A stretch of DNA of 14,250 nucleotides, from positions 1 through 14,250 of the forward strand of contig JAFNVD010000095.1 of the NCBI GenBank assembly GCA_017383785.1, read 5' to 3'. The position numbers were made by a program, and so were the translations under genes. The notes beneath the pieces were generated by a model, which did not search any database, was not told the origin of the DNA, and saw only the letters and a program-made list of their open reading frames with translations. Shown here piece after piece: positions 7,337 through 14,250 of this stretch. Numbering within the stretch: position 1 is the stretch's first letter; each line of letters begins with the position of its first letter. This stretch comes from Peptococcaceae bacterium (lineage in GTDB: Bacteria; Bacillota; Peptococcia; Peptococcales; Peptococcaceae).

Positions 7337-7409
7337 GTTTTAGTATTTCGCATATAGTTCTATATATTCTGAAACTTTTTTCAATCAAATTACATCCATA
7401 TATTAGAGG

Positions 7410-7438
7410 TTGGTTGAATAAAGTGAACATGCTATAAT
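7410..7438 (+). promoter_or_regulatory. Promoter of the secreted glycosidase gene
   Basis: TATAAT (7433-7438) is preceded by TG one base upstream (TGCTATAAT), an extended -10. A weak -35 TTGGTT (7410-7415) lies 17 nt upstream. The ATG follows 35 nt later. Confidence 0.7.
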
Positions 7439-7473
7439 AAAGCACATTATCTGACACCGGAAAGGAGCTAATC

Positions 7474-9615
7474 ATGAAAAACAGTGAAAAACACAAAGCA
7501 ACATTTGTAACGAAAATAAAAACAAATTCAATCATAAAAACAGTGAGTGCTGTTTTGTCAGGAATTATAATGATTTCATCTTGTTTTCCCGCTCATGCTG
7601 CTACAAATGAATTGAAATTAATTAGTACATCGCCCATAACATCGGGTGTAGTGCAGAGTAACTACACTTGGGATATATCTGATGGCATGGTAAAAGCATC
7701 TGTATTGGAAATAGACCTTACCAATCCTTATGTGGAATTAACGATTGTACCGGGGCAGGGGAAATTTACACAACGTGCTACGGTAAGTGATATGGCCAAC
7801 AACACCAATGCTATTGCTATGATCAATGGGGATTTTTATAATACAAGAGCAGAAGGGGCGCCAATTGGCACTACTGTGATAGATGGCAAACTGGCATCCA
7901 GTCAGTCATATTTGACAGGGGTGTATTGTTTAGGGATTACAGCTGATCGCACTGCTTATATTGATGCATTTTCATTCTCGGGTACAGTGGGTAACCGTTC
8001 TGGTGCTGTCATGGCGCTTTCCGGCCTCAATAAAACAGTGTACTGGGAAGAAACTAGCGGTCAGCATAGTCATATAGATAAATTGCATTTGTATAATGAC
8101 TTATGGGGTGGTACAACGCGTGGGATTGATACCTATACCGGTGTACCAACCGAATTACTTGTAAAAGATAATCGAGTAATCGATGTCGCTATTGATGGTG
8201 GATTTGATACTGCGGTGCCGGAAGGTCATTACATTGTGCATGGTGATGGCAAAGCAGCAGAATTTCTGAAATCTAATTTTACGATTGGCGATAGTATTTA
8301 CATTGAGTACAACTACGAACCTGTGAAGGATTGGAGCCTTGTTATTGGCGGGCATGGCCTCTTAGTGGATGAAGGACAGATGGTGCCATACACCAAAGAT
8401 TTATCTGCATTGGGCGGCGTGCGTGCTAGAACAGCTGCAGGTATTTCTCAAGATGGCAAGAGATTATATTTAATAGCAGTAGAAGGTCGAACAGCAGAAA
8501 GCAAAGGCATTACTTTGGGGAATCTTTCATTGTTATTGACAAAGCTAGGTGTATGGAAAGCAGTTAATCTGGACGGAGGCGGCTCTACTACCATGGTGAG
8601 CAGGCCTTTGGGAGAAACAGAACGGGTGCGTGTGATACATCCGGAAAACAATGGTGTGGAGCGTAGCGTTGTAGAAGGGTTAGGGATTTATTCCACAGCT
8701 CCACAGGGAACTGTACTTGGTATTTCCATCAGTGGCAGCCAGACATTATTTATAGGGGAGACAGCAGAGTATAAGCTGCGTGCATATGATCAGTATTATA
8801 ATCCTGTAGATCCGACAAATACGATTTTATTGACAGAAAGCACCGGTTTAGGGACACTTTCCGGCAATACATTTACTGCAGAACAAACGGGGACAGCAAT
8901 GTTACATGCAAAAAGCAGCACATATACAGCTGCACTTCCAATCAAAATTGTCGGCGGTGACAGTGTGGAAACGATTACATTGGATATAAACCATCGTGAT
9001 TTTGCGGATGGAAGCACACATCAGCTTAGTGCGTATGCTATTTTGAAGGATGGTACGGGAAAGCCGGTAGATCCAAAAGTGTTAACATGGAGTTTGGAAG
9101 GATTTGACGGTACTATTGATGAAAATGGTGTCTTGACAATTCATTCGTTGGAGAGAACATATACCGGTACAGTAAAAGCTTCTTATGATGGTGTGGAAAC
9201 ATCATTAGAATTAAAATTTGCTGAGTTAGAGACCGTGAAATTAACTTTAGATTCTACGACATTATGGATAAATGATACACCGTTAGAAATGGATGTAGCG
9301 CCTTCTATCGTGAATAGCCGTACCATTGTGCCAATCACGTTTATAGCCGATGCATTGAATGCACAAGTAGAGTGGGACGGAAAACTGCGCACAGCTTATG
9401 TAGCATACAATGATTCTCTTGTAGAAATTATTATCGATGCGACGGAACTGTATGTAAATGGCGAAGTGGTAGCGTTGGATACGCCTGCGGTTATAACAAA
9501 CGGACGCACTATGGTACCGTTAAGTGCAGTGGCCGGTGGACTGGGTTTGGATGTGTTTTATGATGCAGAAACCAGAAGTGTCATCATTGTGCAGCCTGAA
9601 CAGAATGAATCGTGA
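7474..9615 (+). CDS. Secreted phosphodiester glycosidase (NAGPA family) with C-terminal copper-amine-oxidase-like stalk domain
   Basis: This 713-aa exported protein starts with a long signal peptide (basic stretch, hydrophobic about 24-40, likely cleavage after AHA at 42). Residues 60-408 are the phosphodiester glycosidase domain (DUF2233/NAGPA family). Signature stretches are AMINGDFYNTRAEGAPIG (115-132), GGHGLLVDEG (292-301), RTAAGISQDGKRLYLIAVEGR (319-339) and the LDGGGSTTM active-site motif (366-374). Residues 410-585 look like two beta-sandwich Big-type modules. Residues 586-707 resemble the copper amine oxidase N-terminal (stalk) domain, with duplicated 'SRTIVPI...A' and 'GRTMVPLSAVA' segments; such domains often tether proteins to the envelope. 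Family members cleave phosphodiester-linked sugars or act in exopolysaccharide processing; the substrate here is unknown. AAAGGAG (7461-7467) lies 6 nt before the ATG. It appears monocistronic, but no clear terminator follows. Confidence 0.88.
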   Translation: MKNSEKHKATFVTKIKTNSIIKTVSAVLSGIIMISSCFPAHAATNELKLISTSPITSGVVQSNYTWDISDGMVKASVLEIDLTNPYVELTIVPGQGKFTQRATVSDMANNTNAIAMINGDFYNTRAEGAPIGTTVIDGKLASSQSYLTGVYCLGITADRTAYIDAFSFSGTVGNRSGAVMALSGLNKTVYWEETSGQHSHIDKLHLYNDLWGGTTRGIDTYTGVPTELLVKDNRVIDVAIDGGFDTAVPEGHYIVHGDGKAAEFLKSNFTIGDSIYIEYNYEPVKDWSLVIGGHGLLVDEGQMVPYTKDLSALGGVRARTAAGISQDGKRLYLIAVEGRTAESKGITLGNLSLLLTKLGVWKAVNLDGGGSTTMVSRPLGETERVRVIHPENNGVERSVVEGLGIYSTAPQGTVLGISISGSQTLFIGETAEYKLRAYDQYYNPVDPTNTILLTESTGLGTLSGNTFTAEQTGTAMLHAKSSTYTAALPIKIVGGDSVETITLDINHRDFADGSTHQLSAYAILKDGTGKPVDPKVLTWSLEGFDGTIDENGVLTIHSLERTYTGTVKASYDGVETSLELKFAELETVKLTLDSTTLWINDTPLEMDVAPSIVNSRTIVPITFIADALNAQVEWDGKLRTAYVAYNDSLVEIIIDATELYVNGEVVALDTPAVITNGRTMVPLSAVAGGLGLDVFYDAETRSVIIVQPEQNES

Positions 9616-9645
9616 GGATTTCATAATAGAATCAGTGAATAGAGG

Positions 9646-9675
9646 TTGTAATTCTGCATCTGTTTGCGGTATAAT
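9646..9675 (+). promoter_or_regulatory. Promoter of the small membrane protein gene
   Basis: TTGTAA (9646-9651) and a perfect -10 TATAAT (9670-9675) are 18 nt apart, 37 nt upstream of the ATG. Confidence 0.7.
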
Positions 9676-9712
9676 GATACAAATATCATTATGAGCTGAA
9701 CGGAGGCATAAC

Positions 9713-10078
9713 ATGTTTGATTATATTTTGTTAGCATTTTTTGCAGCGTATTTGGGACTGAAATTTGCGCAAACCAGAGCAACGGGATATTTGTGGTTTT
9801 TGTTGCCATTATTGCTGGTGGTAGGGCTGAATGCAGGCTGGGCAAACCATTTTGGCGAAGCATTCTTTGTAGTATATCGTATTGCTACAATTTTGTCTTG
9901 TGCATTAGCAGGGTATATGTATTATCGTGATTATCATAAACGGAAAGCTGATGCTATTGCTGAAAATACCAAGAAACGCAAAGCTCAGGAAGAAAAATAT
10001 CGTGCACAGCAGTCAGCCAAAGCAACAGCATCGAAATCTTCACAAGATACAAAAACAAACAAGAACAAAAAGAAATAA
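9713..10078 (+). CDS. Small three-helix membrane protein with lysine-rich tail, function unknown
   Basis: I do not recognise this 121-aa protein. Three hydrophobic segments are visible (about 3-20, 25-43 and 50-69). The short linkers and the strongly basic stretch YYRDYHKRKAD after helix 3 suggest that the C-terminal half is cytoplasmic. That half (about 70-121) is hydrophilic, rich in K, A, Q and S, low in complexity, and ends in KTNKNKKK, so it could bind RNA, ribosomes or acidic lipid. CGGAGG (9701-9706) lies 6 nt before the ATG. The gene has its own promoter and a terminator just after it, so it is a single-gene unit between the glycosidase and the sporulation operon. A real gene is well supported by promoter, ribosome binding site and terminator; no function can be given. 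Confidence 0.82.
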   Translation: MFDYILLAFFAAYLGLKFAQTRATGYLWFLLPLLLVVGLNAGWANHFGEAFFVVYRIATILSCALAGYMYYRDYHKRKADAIAENTKKRKAQEEKYRAQQSAKATASKSSQDTKTNKNKKK

Positions 10079-10095
10079 GTATATTTTGCTGTATG

Positions 10096-10127
10096 AGAGA
10101 TCGGAAATTTATCCGGTCTCTTTTTTT
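10096..10127 (+). terminator. Intrinsic terminator after the small membrane protein gene
   Basis: AGAGATCGG (10096-10104) pairs with CCGGTCTCT (10113-10121), with one GU pair and an 8-nt loop, followed by a run of T to 10127. It insulates the downstream sporulation promoter. Confidence 0.9.
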
Positions 10128-10129
10128 AT

Positions 10130-10150
10130 TTCGACTATCACCATTCGACA
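10130..10150 (-). promoter_or_regulatory. Tandem Spo0A boxes
   Basis: TTCGACA (10144-10150) is the exact reverse complement of the Spo0A box TGTCGAA. TTCGACT (10130-10136) is the same with one mismatch, 14 nt upstream and in the same orientation. The pair lies just before spoIIGA, overlapping the -35 position, as phosphorylated Spo0A does at the B. subtilis spoIIG promoter. The sites are seen directly; binding is inferred. Confidence 0.8.
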
Positions 10151-10177
10151 AATTTCACACACCATTGGATTTATAAT
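10144..10177 (+). promoter_or_regulatory. spoIIGA-sigE promoter, Spo0A-activated type
   Basis: A perfect -10 TATAAT (10172-10177) has no -35 at the normal 17-nt distance. The -35-like TTCGAC (10144-10149), inside the Spo0A box, is 22 nt upstream. This unusual long spacer with an overlapping Spo0A box is the known arrangement of B. subtilis spoIIG. Confidence 0.75.
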
Positions 10178-10215
10178 AGGATTGTCGCTTGTAGAGCAAA
10201 TGCGAGGTGCTGATT

Positions 10216-11100
10216 GTGACGATTTATTTAGATGAAATCTTTGTGATTAATCTTTTAATGGATGCGTTCATGCTATGGGCCACGGGAAAGTTGTTGCAAC
10301 GGCCTGTACCAGTTTTGCGGCTATTGATATCAGCCATACTCGGTGCAATATATGGTGTTATCATCTTTCTACCTGCTTGTATTTGGATGGCAGATGGGTT
10401 GGCGAAAACCATATGTGCCTTGTTGATGGCATGGTTTGCTTTTGGTTGGGGTAACTGGCGAATGTATTTAAAAACGGTAATCTATCTGTATTTGGTTAGT
10501 TTTGTACTGTGTGGTGCTACCATTGCATTGATGTATTTCTTTGGTCAGCAGATTGTACAGACCTGGAGCGGTATTGCATTGATTGAAGTAGAGTTTCGTT
10601 TTATTTGGTTGGTAGGTGGTGTGATTCTCGTATTATTTATTGTACAGCTGTTGCACAAAGCCATACAAAAATCTATGGAGCATTCTGTACAAATCGCAAC
10701 GGTAACTATTCGATTGCGAAATAAAACGGAGCAGCTTCGGCTTTTGGTAGACAGCGGCAATTGCTTAACAGATCCGATTAGCGGAGTACCGGTGATAGTT
10801 GTACAGATGAAGTGTGTACAGTCTTTGTTTACCGATGCAGAATTGCGGTACATGGAGGTGGGGGCAGCGGATGCAGTATTGCGACTGCCTGATTTATCTG
10901 ATCGGCTTCGGTTACTTCCGTTTCAGACGGTGGGGTATCGCGGATTAATGCTTGGCGTTCGTTTAGATGAATTGCAAATACAGGCGTCAAGTATGCAAGG
11001 AATGTCTACAGTGAGAAAAGATGTCGTAATGGCATTGAGTCCGCAGCAGTTTGTATCAGACGGCAGCTATCAAGGTGTGATACCGCCACTGTTATTATAA
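10216..11100 (+). CDS. spoIIGA: Sporulation sigma-E factor-processing peptidase SpoIIGA
   Basis: SpoIIGA is a membrane-embedded aspartic protease that removes the pro-region of sigma-E in the mother cell after signalling from the forespore. The 294-aa product begins MTIYLDEIFVINLLMDAFMLW, matching the SpoIIGA N-terminus. It has about five hydrophobic helices in the first 147 residues, then a soluble protease domain with the catalytic DSGN (179-182) in the context LLVDSGNCLTDP. I chose GTG 10216 because GAGG (10204-10207) sits 8 nt upstream and the product then aligns with the family start; GTG 10207 overlaps that site. Its substrate gene sigE follows after 42 nt in the same orientation. Expression should depend on Spo0A~P through the boxes upstream. 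Confidence 0.95.
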   Translation: MTIYLDEIFVINLLMDAFMLWATGKLLQRPVPVLRLLISAILGAIYGVIIFLPACIWMADGLAKTICALLMAWFAFGWGNWRMYLKTVIYLYLVSFVLCGATIALMYFFGQQIVQTWSGIALIEVEFRFIWLVGGVILVLFIVQLLHKAIQKSMEHSVQIATVTIRLRNKTEQLRLLVDSGNCLTDPISGVPVIVVQMKCVQSLFTDAELRYMEVGAADAVLRLPDLSDRLRLLPFQTVGYRGLMLGVRLDELQIQASSMQGMSTVRKDVVMALSPQQFVSDGSYQGVIPPLLL

Positions 11101-11142
11101 ATAGGCATAGATTAAACTACACATGGAAAAGGGTGAACGTAT

Positions 11143-11865
11143 ATGAAACTGATAGAACGAATGAATATTCTGAAAGTATGGATGTTTCAAAAACTACGTA
11201 TGGAGGAGCCTGTGTATTATGTGTGTAACGGTGACACGCTGCCATATCCTCTTACGGCAGAAGAAGAACAGCAATATCTTAAAGTCCTTTCTGAAGAGTC
11301 GATTGCGAGTGCCCAGGCACGTACGATGTTGATTGAGCATAATCTACGTCTTGTGGTATATATTGCACGCAAGTTTGAAAACACAGGCATTCCTATGGAA
11401 GATTTGATTTCAATCGGTACCATTGGGCTAATCAAAGCAGTCAATACTTTTGATGGCAGCAAGAAAATCAAATTGGCTACCTATGCATCTCGTTGTATCG
11501 AAAATGAAATTCTGATGCAATTAAGGCGTACCAGTCGTATGCGATACGAAGTGAGTTTAGATGAGCCGTTAAAAGTAGATTGTGATGGGAATGAATTACT
11601 TTTATCCGATGTGATGGGGACCGAAGATGATGCTATTTATCAGCATTTGGAGAAAGATGTGGATTATTCTTTATTGCGTATTGCCATGGGGAGGTTGACG
11701 CAAAGAGAACGTGTCATTGTGGAGATGCGGTTCGGATTAAGTGGCAGAAAAGAACGCACGCAAAAAGAAGTAGCAGATTTGTTGGGCATTTCTCAATCAT
11801 ATATTTCACGACTAGAAAAGAAAATTCTAGGGCGTTTGCAGCGTGAGTTTCAGAAGCTGGAGTGA
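11143..11865 (+). CDS. sigE: RNA polymerase sporulation sigma factor sigma-E (pro-form)
   Basis: Sigma-E is the early mother-cell sigma factor of sporulation, made inactive with an N-terminal pro-region. The 240-aa protein carries a basic, amphipathic pro-sequence of about 25 residues. PVYYV (23-27) lines up with the known B. subtilis cleavage region, so processing near Y25/Y26 is likely. Region 2 includes EHNLRLVVYIARKFENTGI (65-83) and EDLISIGTIGLIKAVNTF (86-103), followed by KKIKLATYASRCIENEILM. Region 4 (about 180-235) holds the helix-turn-helix TQKEVADLLGISQSYISRLEK (206-226). AAGGGTGA (11129-11136) precedes ATG 11143. It is cotranscribed with spoIIGA. sigG, which commonly follows sigE, does not follow here. 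sigE and sigK share region sequences, but pairing with spoIIGA settles sigE. Confidence 0.97.
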   Translation: MKLIERMNILKVWMFQKLRMEEPVYYVCNGDTLPYPLTAEEEQQYLKVLSEESIASAQARTMLIEHNLRLVVYIARKFENTGIPMEDLISIGTIGLIKAVNTFDGSKKIKLATYASRCIENEILMQLRRTSRMRYEVSLDEPLKVDCDGNELLLSDVMGTEDDAIYQHLEKDVDYSLLRIAMGRLTQRERVIVEMRFGLSGRKERTQKEVADLLGISQSYISRLEKKILGRLQREFQKLE

Positions 11866-11884
11866 TGTGAGATAAAATCTTTGG

Positions 11885-11913
11885 TTGCATATCATCGTAT
11901 TTACCGATACAAT
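11885..11913 (+). promoter_or_regulatory. Possible promoter of pgeF
   Basis: TTGCAT (11885-11890) and TACAAT (11908-11913) are 17 nt apart, a moderate sigma-A promoter 41 nt before the ATG. The overlapping GCATATC (11887) and GATACAAT (11906) resemble the sigma-E consensus, but their 12-nt spacing is about 2 nt short, so sigma-E control is only a possibility. Confidence 0.45.
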
Positions 11914-11954
11914 AATAAAAAGAAACGGTTTATGAAAATTTCGGGAGGTACGGT

Positions 11955-12767
11955 ATGTTTCAGCCAAAACAATATCATTCACTTATGATTTACCATGCCA
12001 ACAATCTAGAGCGAGAACAAGGCATTGTGCACGGGTTTAGCAGTCGTATCGGAGGATACAGTGGAGCCCCTTATCAGGGATTAAATTTAGGGCTTACTTC
12101 AGGGGACAGAATTACAGATGTGCAGAAAAACCGTATTGCGTTTGCCGGTGCATTGGGTATTAAACCTGAACAAGTTGTTGGTGGTATGCAAGTGCATGGT
12201 ACAAATATTGCTCGTGTCACCAGAGCAGATGGAGGAAAAGGTTTTTTATCTGCAAATACTGCATTGCCTGATACCGATGGACTTGTTACAAATGAGCGTG
12301 GCATTGCACTTATGACACTGTATGCAGATTGTGTACCGGTATTGTTTTATGATCCCTATGTACAAGTGATTGCGGTATGTCATTGTGGTTGGCGCGGTAC
12401 GGTAAATCGCATGGCTGCCAAAACGGCAGGCGTAATGATAAGCGAATATGGTTGCAGCGCAGAGCATATATTAGCGGCAATCGGACCTAGCATTTCACAA
12501 CAATATTACGAAGTGGATGACGGAGTGCTGACACAATTTCGCGAAGCATTTTCTTTTGCAGATGAATTGATACAGCCTACGGATGAATTGCACGGCAAAA
12601 TAGATTTGTGGAGAGCCAATCAACTGCAGTTAGAAGAAATCGGTTTATTACGAAACAATATCGAAGTCAGTGAATTATGCACATATGAAAATGTTGATCG
12701 GTTTTATAGTCACCGAGCAGAACATGGTATCACCGGAAGAAATGCAGCATTATTGATGTTGAAATAA
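11955..12767 (+). CDS. pgeF: Peptidoglycan editing factor / laccase-fold purine nucleoside phosphorylase PgeF (YlmD/YfiH family)
   Basis: This zinc enzyme of the DUF152/YfiH family has been shown in other species to phosphorolyse adenosine and related purine nucleosides; in E. coli it has a peptidoglycan-editing role. The 270-aa product contains GFSSRIGGYSGAPYQGLNLG (27-46), MQVHGT with the metal-ligand histidine H81, DTDGLVTN (107-114), YADCVP with C126, and HCGWRGT with H143; together these form the H-C-H metal site. The C-terminus RFYSHR...GITGRNAALLML is also typical. GGGAGG (11943-11948) lies 6 nt before the ATG. The position right after sigE parallels B. subtilis, where ylmD lies a few genes beyond spoIIGA-sigE-sigG. 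No terminator separates it from sigE. No fusion or loss of key residues is visible. Confidence 0.93.
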   Translation: MFQPKQYHSLMIYHANNLEREQGIVHGFSSRIGGYSGAPYQGLNLGLTSGDRITDVQKNRIAFAGALGIKPEQVVGGMQVHGTNIARVTRADGGKGFLSANTALPDTDGLVTNERGIALMTLYADCVPVLFYDPYVQVIAVCHCGWRGTVNRMAAKTAGVMISEYGCSAEHILAAIGPSISQQYYEVDDGVLTQFREAFSFADELIQPTDELHGKIDLWRANQLQLEEIGLLRNNIEVSELCTYENVDRFYSHRAEHGITGRNAALLMLK

Positions 12768-12796
12768 AGTGAAGGAAAATAAATTTACGAAACCCA

Positions 12797-12825
12797 TTGA
12801 GCTTTTTAGATAAGTATGCTATAAT
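12797..12825 (+). promoter_or_regulatory. Promoter of the CBS-domain gene
   Basis: TTGAGC (12797-12802) and TATAAT (12820-12825) are 17 nt apart, with TG one base before the -10 (TGCTATAAT). It starts 29 nt after the pgeF stop. Confidence 0.8.
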
Positions 12826-12866
12826 ACATGTATCAACAAAATTTATGATTGGCGGGAGTGATAAGT

Positions 12867-13343
12867 ATGTTAGCAAAAGATATTATGACAAAAAATGTGG
12901 CTGTAGTAACAGCAGATACCACGATTGATGAGGTTAGCAGAATTTTTGTAGATAAAAATATCAGTGGGCTGCCTGTAGTAAATCAGTACAATAAGCTGAT
13001 TGGTATTGTCAGTGAAGGCGATCTGGTATATAAACAAAAACCTGTACGTGCACCAATGTTTATCAATTTGTTTGATGGGCTGATTCCTTTGGATCGCAAT
13101 GCATTCCACGAAGATATGAAGCGTATAGCAGCATATCAGGTAAAGGATATTATGAGTGCTCCTGCGATTTATGCTTATGAAAATACACCAATCAGTGAGA
13201 TTGCAGAAGTAATTATCAATAAAAAAATCAACCGTATTCCAATTGTCAATGAAATTATGGAAGTGGTGGGGATTGTATCTCGTCATGATATTGTGCGCAG
13301 TATGGTGATGGAAGCCGATGCTGCGGTCGATGAAATAGAATAG
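12867..13343 (+). CDS. Tandem CBS-domain protein
   Basis: This 158-aa soluble protein is almost entirely one CBS pair (Bateman module), which binds adenine nucleotides or related ligands. CBS1 spans about 1-55 (MLAKDIMTKNVAVVTADTTI, then GLPVVN and LIGIVSEGDLV). CBS2 spans about 92-147 (VKDIMSAPAIYAYENTPISE, then RIPIVNE and VVGIVSRHDIVRSM). The loop 56-91 carries a hydrophobic MFINLFDGLIPL segment. There is no attached catalytic or transport domain, so it probably acts as a stand-alone sensor or regulates a partner; the partner and ligand cannot be read from sequence. I chose ATG 12867, with GGGAG (12854-12858) 8 nt upstream; TTG 12849 lies before that site. It has its own promoter and terminator. 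Confidence 0.92.
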   Translation: MLAKDIMTKNVAVVTADTTIDEVSRIFVDKNISGLPVVNQYNKLIGIVSEGDLVYKQKPVRAPMFINLFDGLIPLDRNAFHEDMKRIAAYQVKDIMSAPAIYAYENTPISEIAEVIINKKINRIPIVNEIMEVVGIVSRHDIVRSMVMEADAAVDEIE

Positions 13344-13355
13344 TATCGTATAGTT

Positions 13356-13394
13356 GCTGTAACGAAACAAATTTGGTTCGTTGCAGCTTTTTTT
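13356..13394 (+). terminator. Intrinsic terminator after the CBS-domain gene
   Basis: GCTGTAACGAA (13356-13366) pairs with TTCGTTGCAGC (13377-13387), 11 bp with one GU pair and a 10-nt loop, followed by seven T (13388-13394). Confidence 0.93.
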
Positions 13395-13446
13395 ATATGC
13401 ATTATGGAGGAAGTGTGATAAAATAAATCGTGTATATTAAAAAGTT

Positions 13447-13452
13447 TATAAT
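13447..13452 (+). promoter_or_regulatory. Possible -10 element for the ThrE-type gene
   Basis: A perfect TATAAT lies 29 nt before the ATG and just past the preceding terminator, so a promoter is expected here. No recognisable -35 is found 16-18 nt upstream, which makes it weak or activator-dependent. Confidence 0.4.
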
Positions 13453-13481
13453 CGAGTATACAAAATGAAGAAGGTATGAGT

Positions 13482-14250
13482 ATGGATGAGAAACAGACTG
13501 CTGATGATTATCAGAAATTATTGAATTCTGCATTAGATTTAGGCCACTTGCTGTTAGCCAACGGTGCAGAGATATATCGTGTTGAGGATTCTATTCAGCA
13601 TGTATTGTATGCTTATGGGGCAAAACATGTGGATGTTTTTGCGATTACCAACAGCATTACTGTTACAATTACATTGGCTGATGATACTTGTTTTACACGT
13701 TTGCGTCGTGTCTATTCCCGTACCATAAACTTTCAAGTGGTGGAACAACTTAACGATTTAAGTCGCTATGTATGTGCTAATCGTCCGTCGGCAGAGGAGT
13801 TCAGCAGAAAAATTAAAGATATTCGTAAATTGCCGGTGTATTCCGAGCCGATGATGATAGCAGGTTTTGCTGTAGTATCTTTTGGATTTACACTGATGTT
13901 TGGAGGCACATTGCAAGATGCGTTGATTGCGTTGTGTGCGGGTGCTTTGGTGCGTGTCATCGTATATGTTATGGACCGATTGCACACAAATGGTTTTTTT
14001 ATCAACTTGCTGTCTAGTTTTGTGGTAACGTTAATCGGTATTTATGCGGTGAAGTATGGTATTGCGCAGAATAGTGATATGATTATTATTGGGACATTGA
14101 TGACATTGGTACCCGGTGTAGCAATTACCAATGCCATGCGAGATGTTATTGCAGGTGACTTGATGGCCGGCACTATGAGAGCTGTGGAGGCACTTTTGAT
14201 TGCGCTGGCACTTGCCATCGGTACCGGTATTGTCTTGATTTTGACAGGAG
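13482..14250 (+). CDS. ThrE-type threonine/serine exporter family protein, 3' end missing
   Basis: The frame stays open to the window end, giving the first 256 residues of a ThrE-family (DUF1212) inner-membrane protein. The N-terminal soluble region holds the family pattern LGHLLLANGAEIYRVEDSI (20-38) and VFAITNSITVTI (52-63). It is followed by about five hydrophobic segments (123-140, 145-163, 172-190, 200-217, 232-255), with the conserved TLVPGVAITNAMRDVIAGDLMAG (208-230) between the fourth and fifth. I chose ATG 13482 because AAGAAGG (13468-13474) is 7 nt upstream; ATG 13476, two codons earlier, would be too close to it. Members export threonine and serine; many Bacillota split the exporter into two proteins, so a short ThrB/DUF3815 partner may follow outside the window. 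The actual substrate is inferred only. TATAAT at 13447-13452 is a plausible -10 but lacks a good -35. Confidence 0.9.
   Translation, partial: MDEKQTADDYQKLLNSALDLGHLLLANGAEIYRVEDSIQHVLYAYGAKHVDVFAITNSITVTITLADDTCFTRLRRVYSRTINFQVVEQLNDLSRYVCANRPSAEEFSRKIKDIRKLPVYSEPMMIAGFAVVSFGFTLMFGGTLQDALIALCAGALVRVIVYVMDRLHTNGFFINLLSSFVVTLIGIYAVKYGIAQNSDMIIIGTLMTLVPGVAITNAMRDVIAGDLMAGTMRAVEALLIALALAIGTGIVLILTG

Noticed and set aside
10183..10189. Third Spo0A-like site TGTCGCT near the spoIIGA -10
   Set aside because: It has two mismatches to TGTCGAA and lies downstream of the -10, where an activator site is not expected.
12870..13370. Antisense frame of 166 codons opposite the CBS-domain gene
   Set aside because: It is rich in H, Y, I and N as expected for a shadow frame, begins inside the terminator hairpin, and has no promoter or ribosome binding site.

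Overview
The window is an ordinary, densely coded stretch of a low-to-mid GC Bacillota chromosome from a spore-forming lineage. The best evidence is an adjacent spoIIGA-sigE pair, the pro-sigma-E and its membrane protease, behind a promoter with Spo0A boxes. The hflX / aluminium-resistance-type PLP enzyme pair resembles B. subtilis ynbA-ynbB. The secreted glycosidase with a copper-amine-oxidase-like C-terminal tail is of a kind common in Negativicutes, Peptococcaceae-type clostridia and Paenibacillus. I lean towards Negativicutes or a related clostridial group, but the sequence alone does not fix the genus. Every recognised gene is on the + strand. I see no tRNA, rRNA, CRISPR array, insertion sequence or prophage.

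Layout. Bases 1-3626 hold hflX (5' end cut by the window), a PLP-dependent methionine gamma-lyase/aluminium-resistance family protein and D-Ala-D-Ala ligase, closely spaced. Bases 3635-5344 are an SOS unit: a near-consensus promoter whose 17-nt spacer holds a LexA-type box, then recA and recX. Bases 5345-5739 hold no convincing protein gene. Instead they carry a strong promoter, about 245 nt of RNA with several complementary segments (one pair able to form a pseudoknot), and a perfect intrinsic terminator. I read this as an unidentified structured non-coding RNA, and it is the most interesting object here. Bases 5740-7272 encode ribonuclease Y, followed by a terminator. Bases 7474-9615 encode a secreted phosphodiester glycosidase with a C-terminal stalk-type domain. 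Bases 9713-10078 encode an unrecognised three-helix membrane protein with a lysine-rich tail, again followed by a terminator. Bases 10130-11865 are the Spo0A-type promoter, spoIIGA and sigE. Then come pgeF (laccase-fold purine nucleoside phosphorylase, B. subtilis ylmD family), a two-CBS-domain protein with its own promoter and terminator, and the first 256 codons of a ThrE-type amino-acid exporter that runs off the end.

How the genes work together. RecA and RecX form a DNA-damage unit, with LexA expected to repress both. SpoIIGA cleaves the pro-region of sigma-E, so the pair is a two-gene developmental switch, and the Spo0A boxes tie it to sporulation entry. The other genes are housekeeping (ribosome rescue/GTPase, cell-wall precursor, mRNA decay, metabolite repair, nucleotide sensing, amino-acid export) in separate short transcription units. 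Four intrinsic terminators and at least six promoters can be placed.
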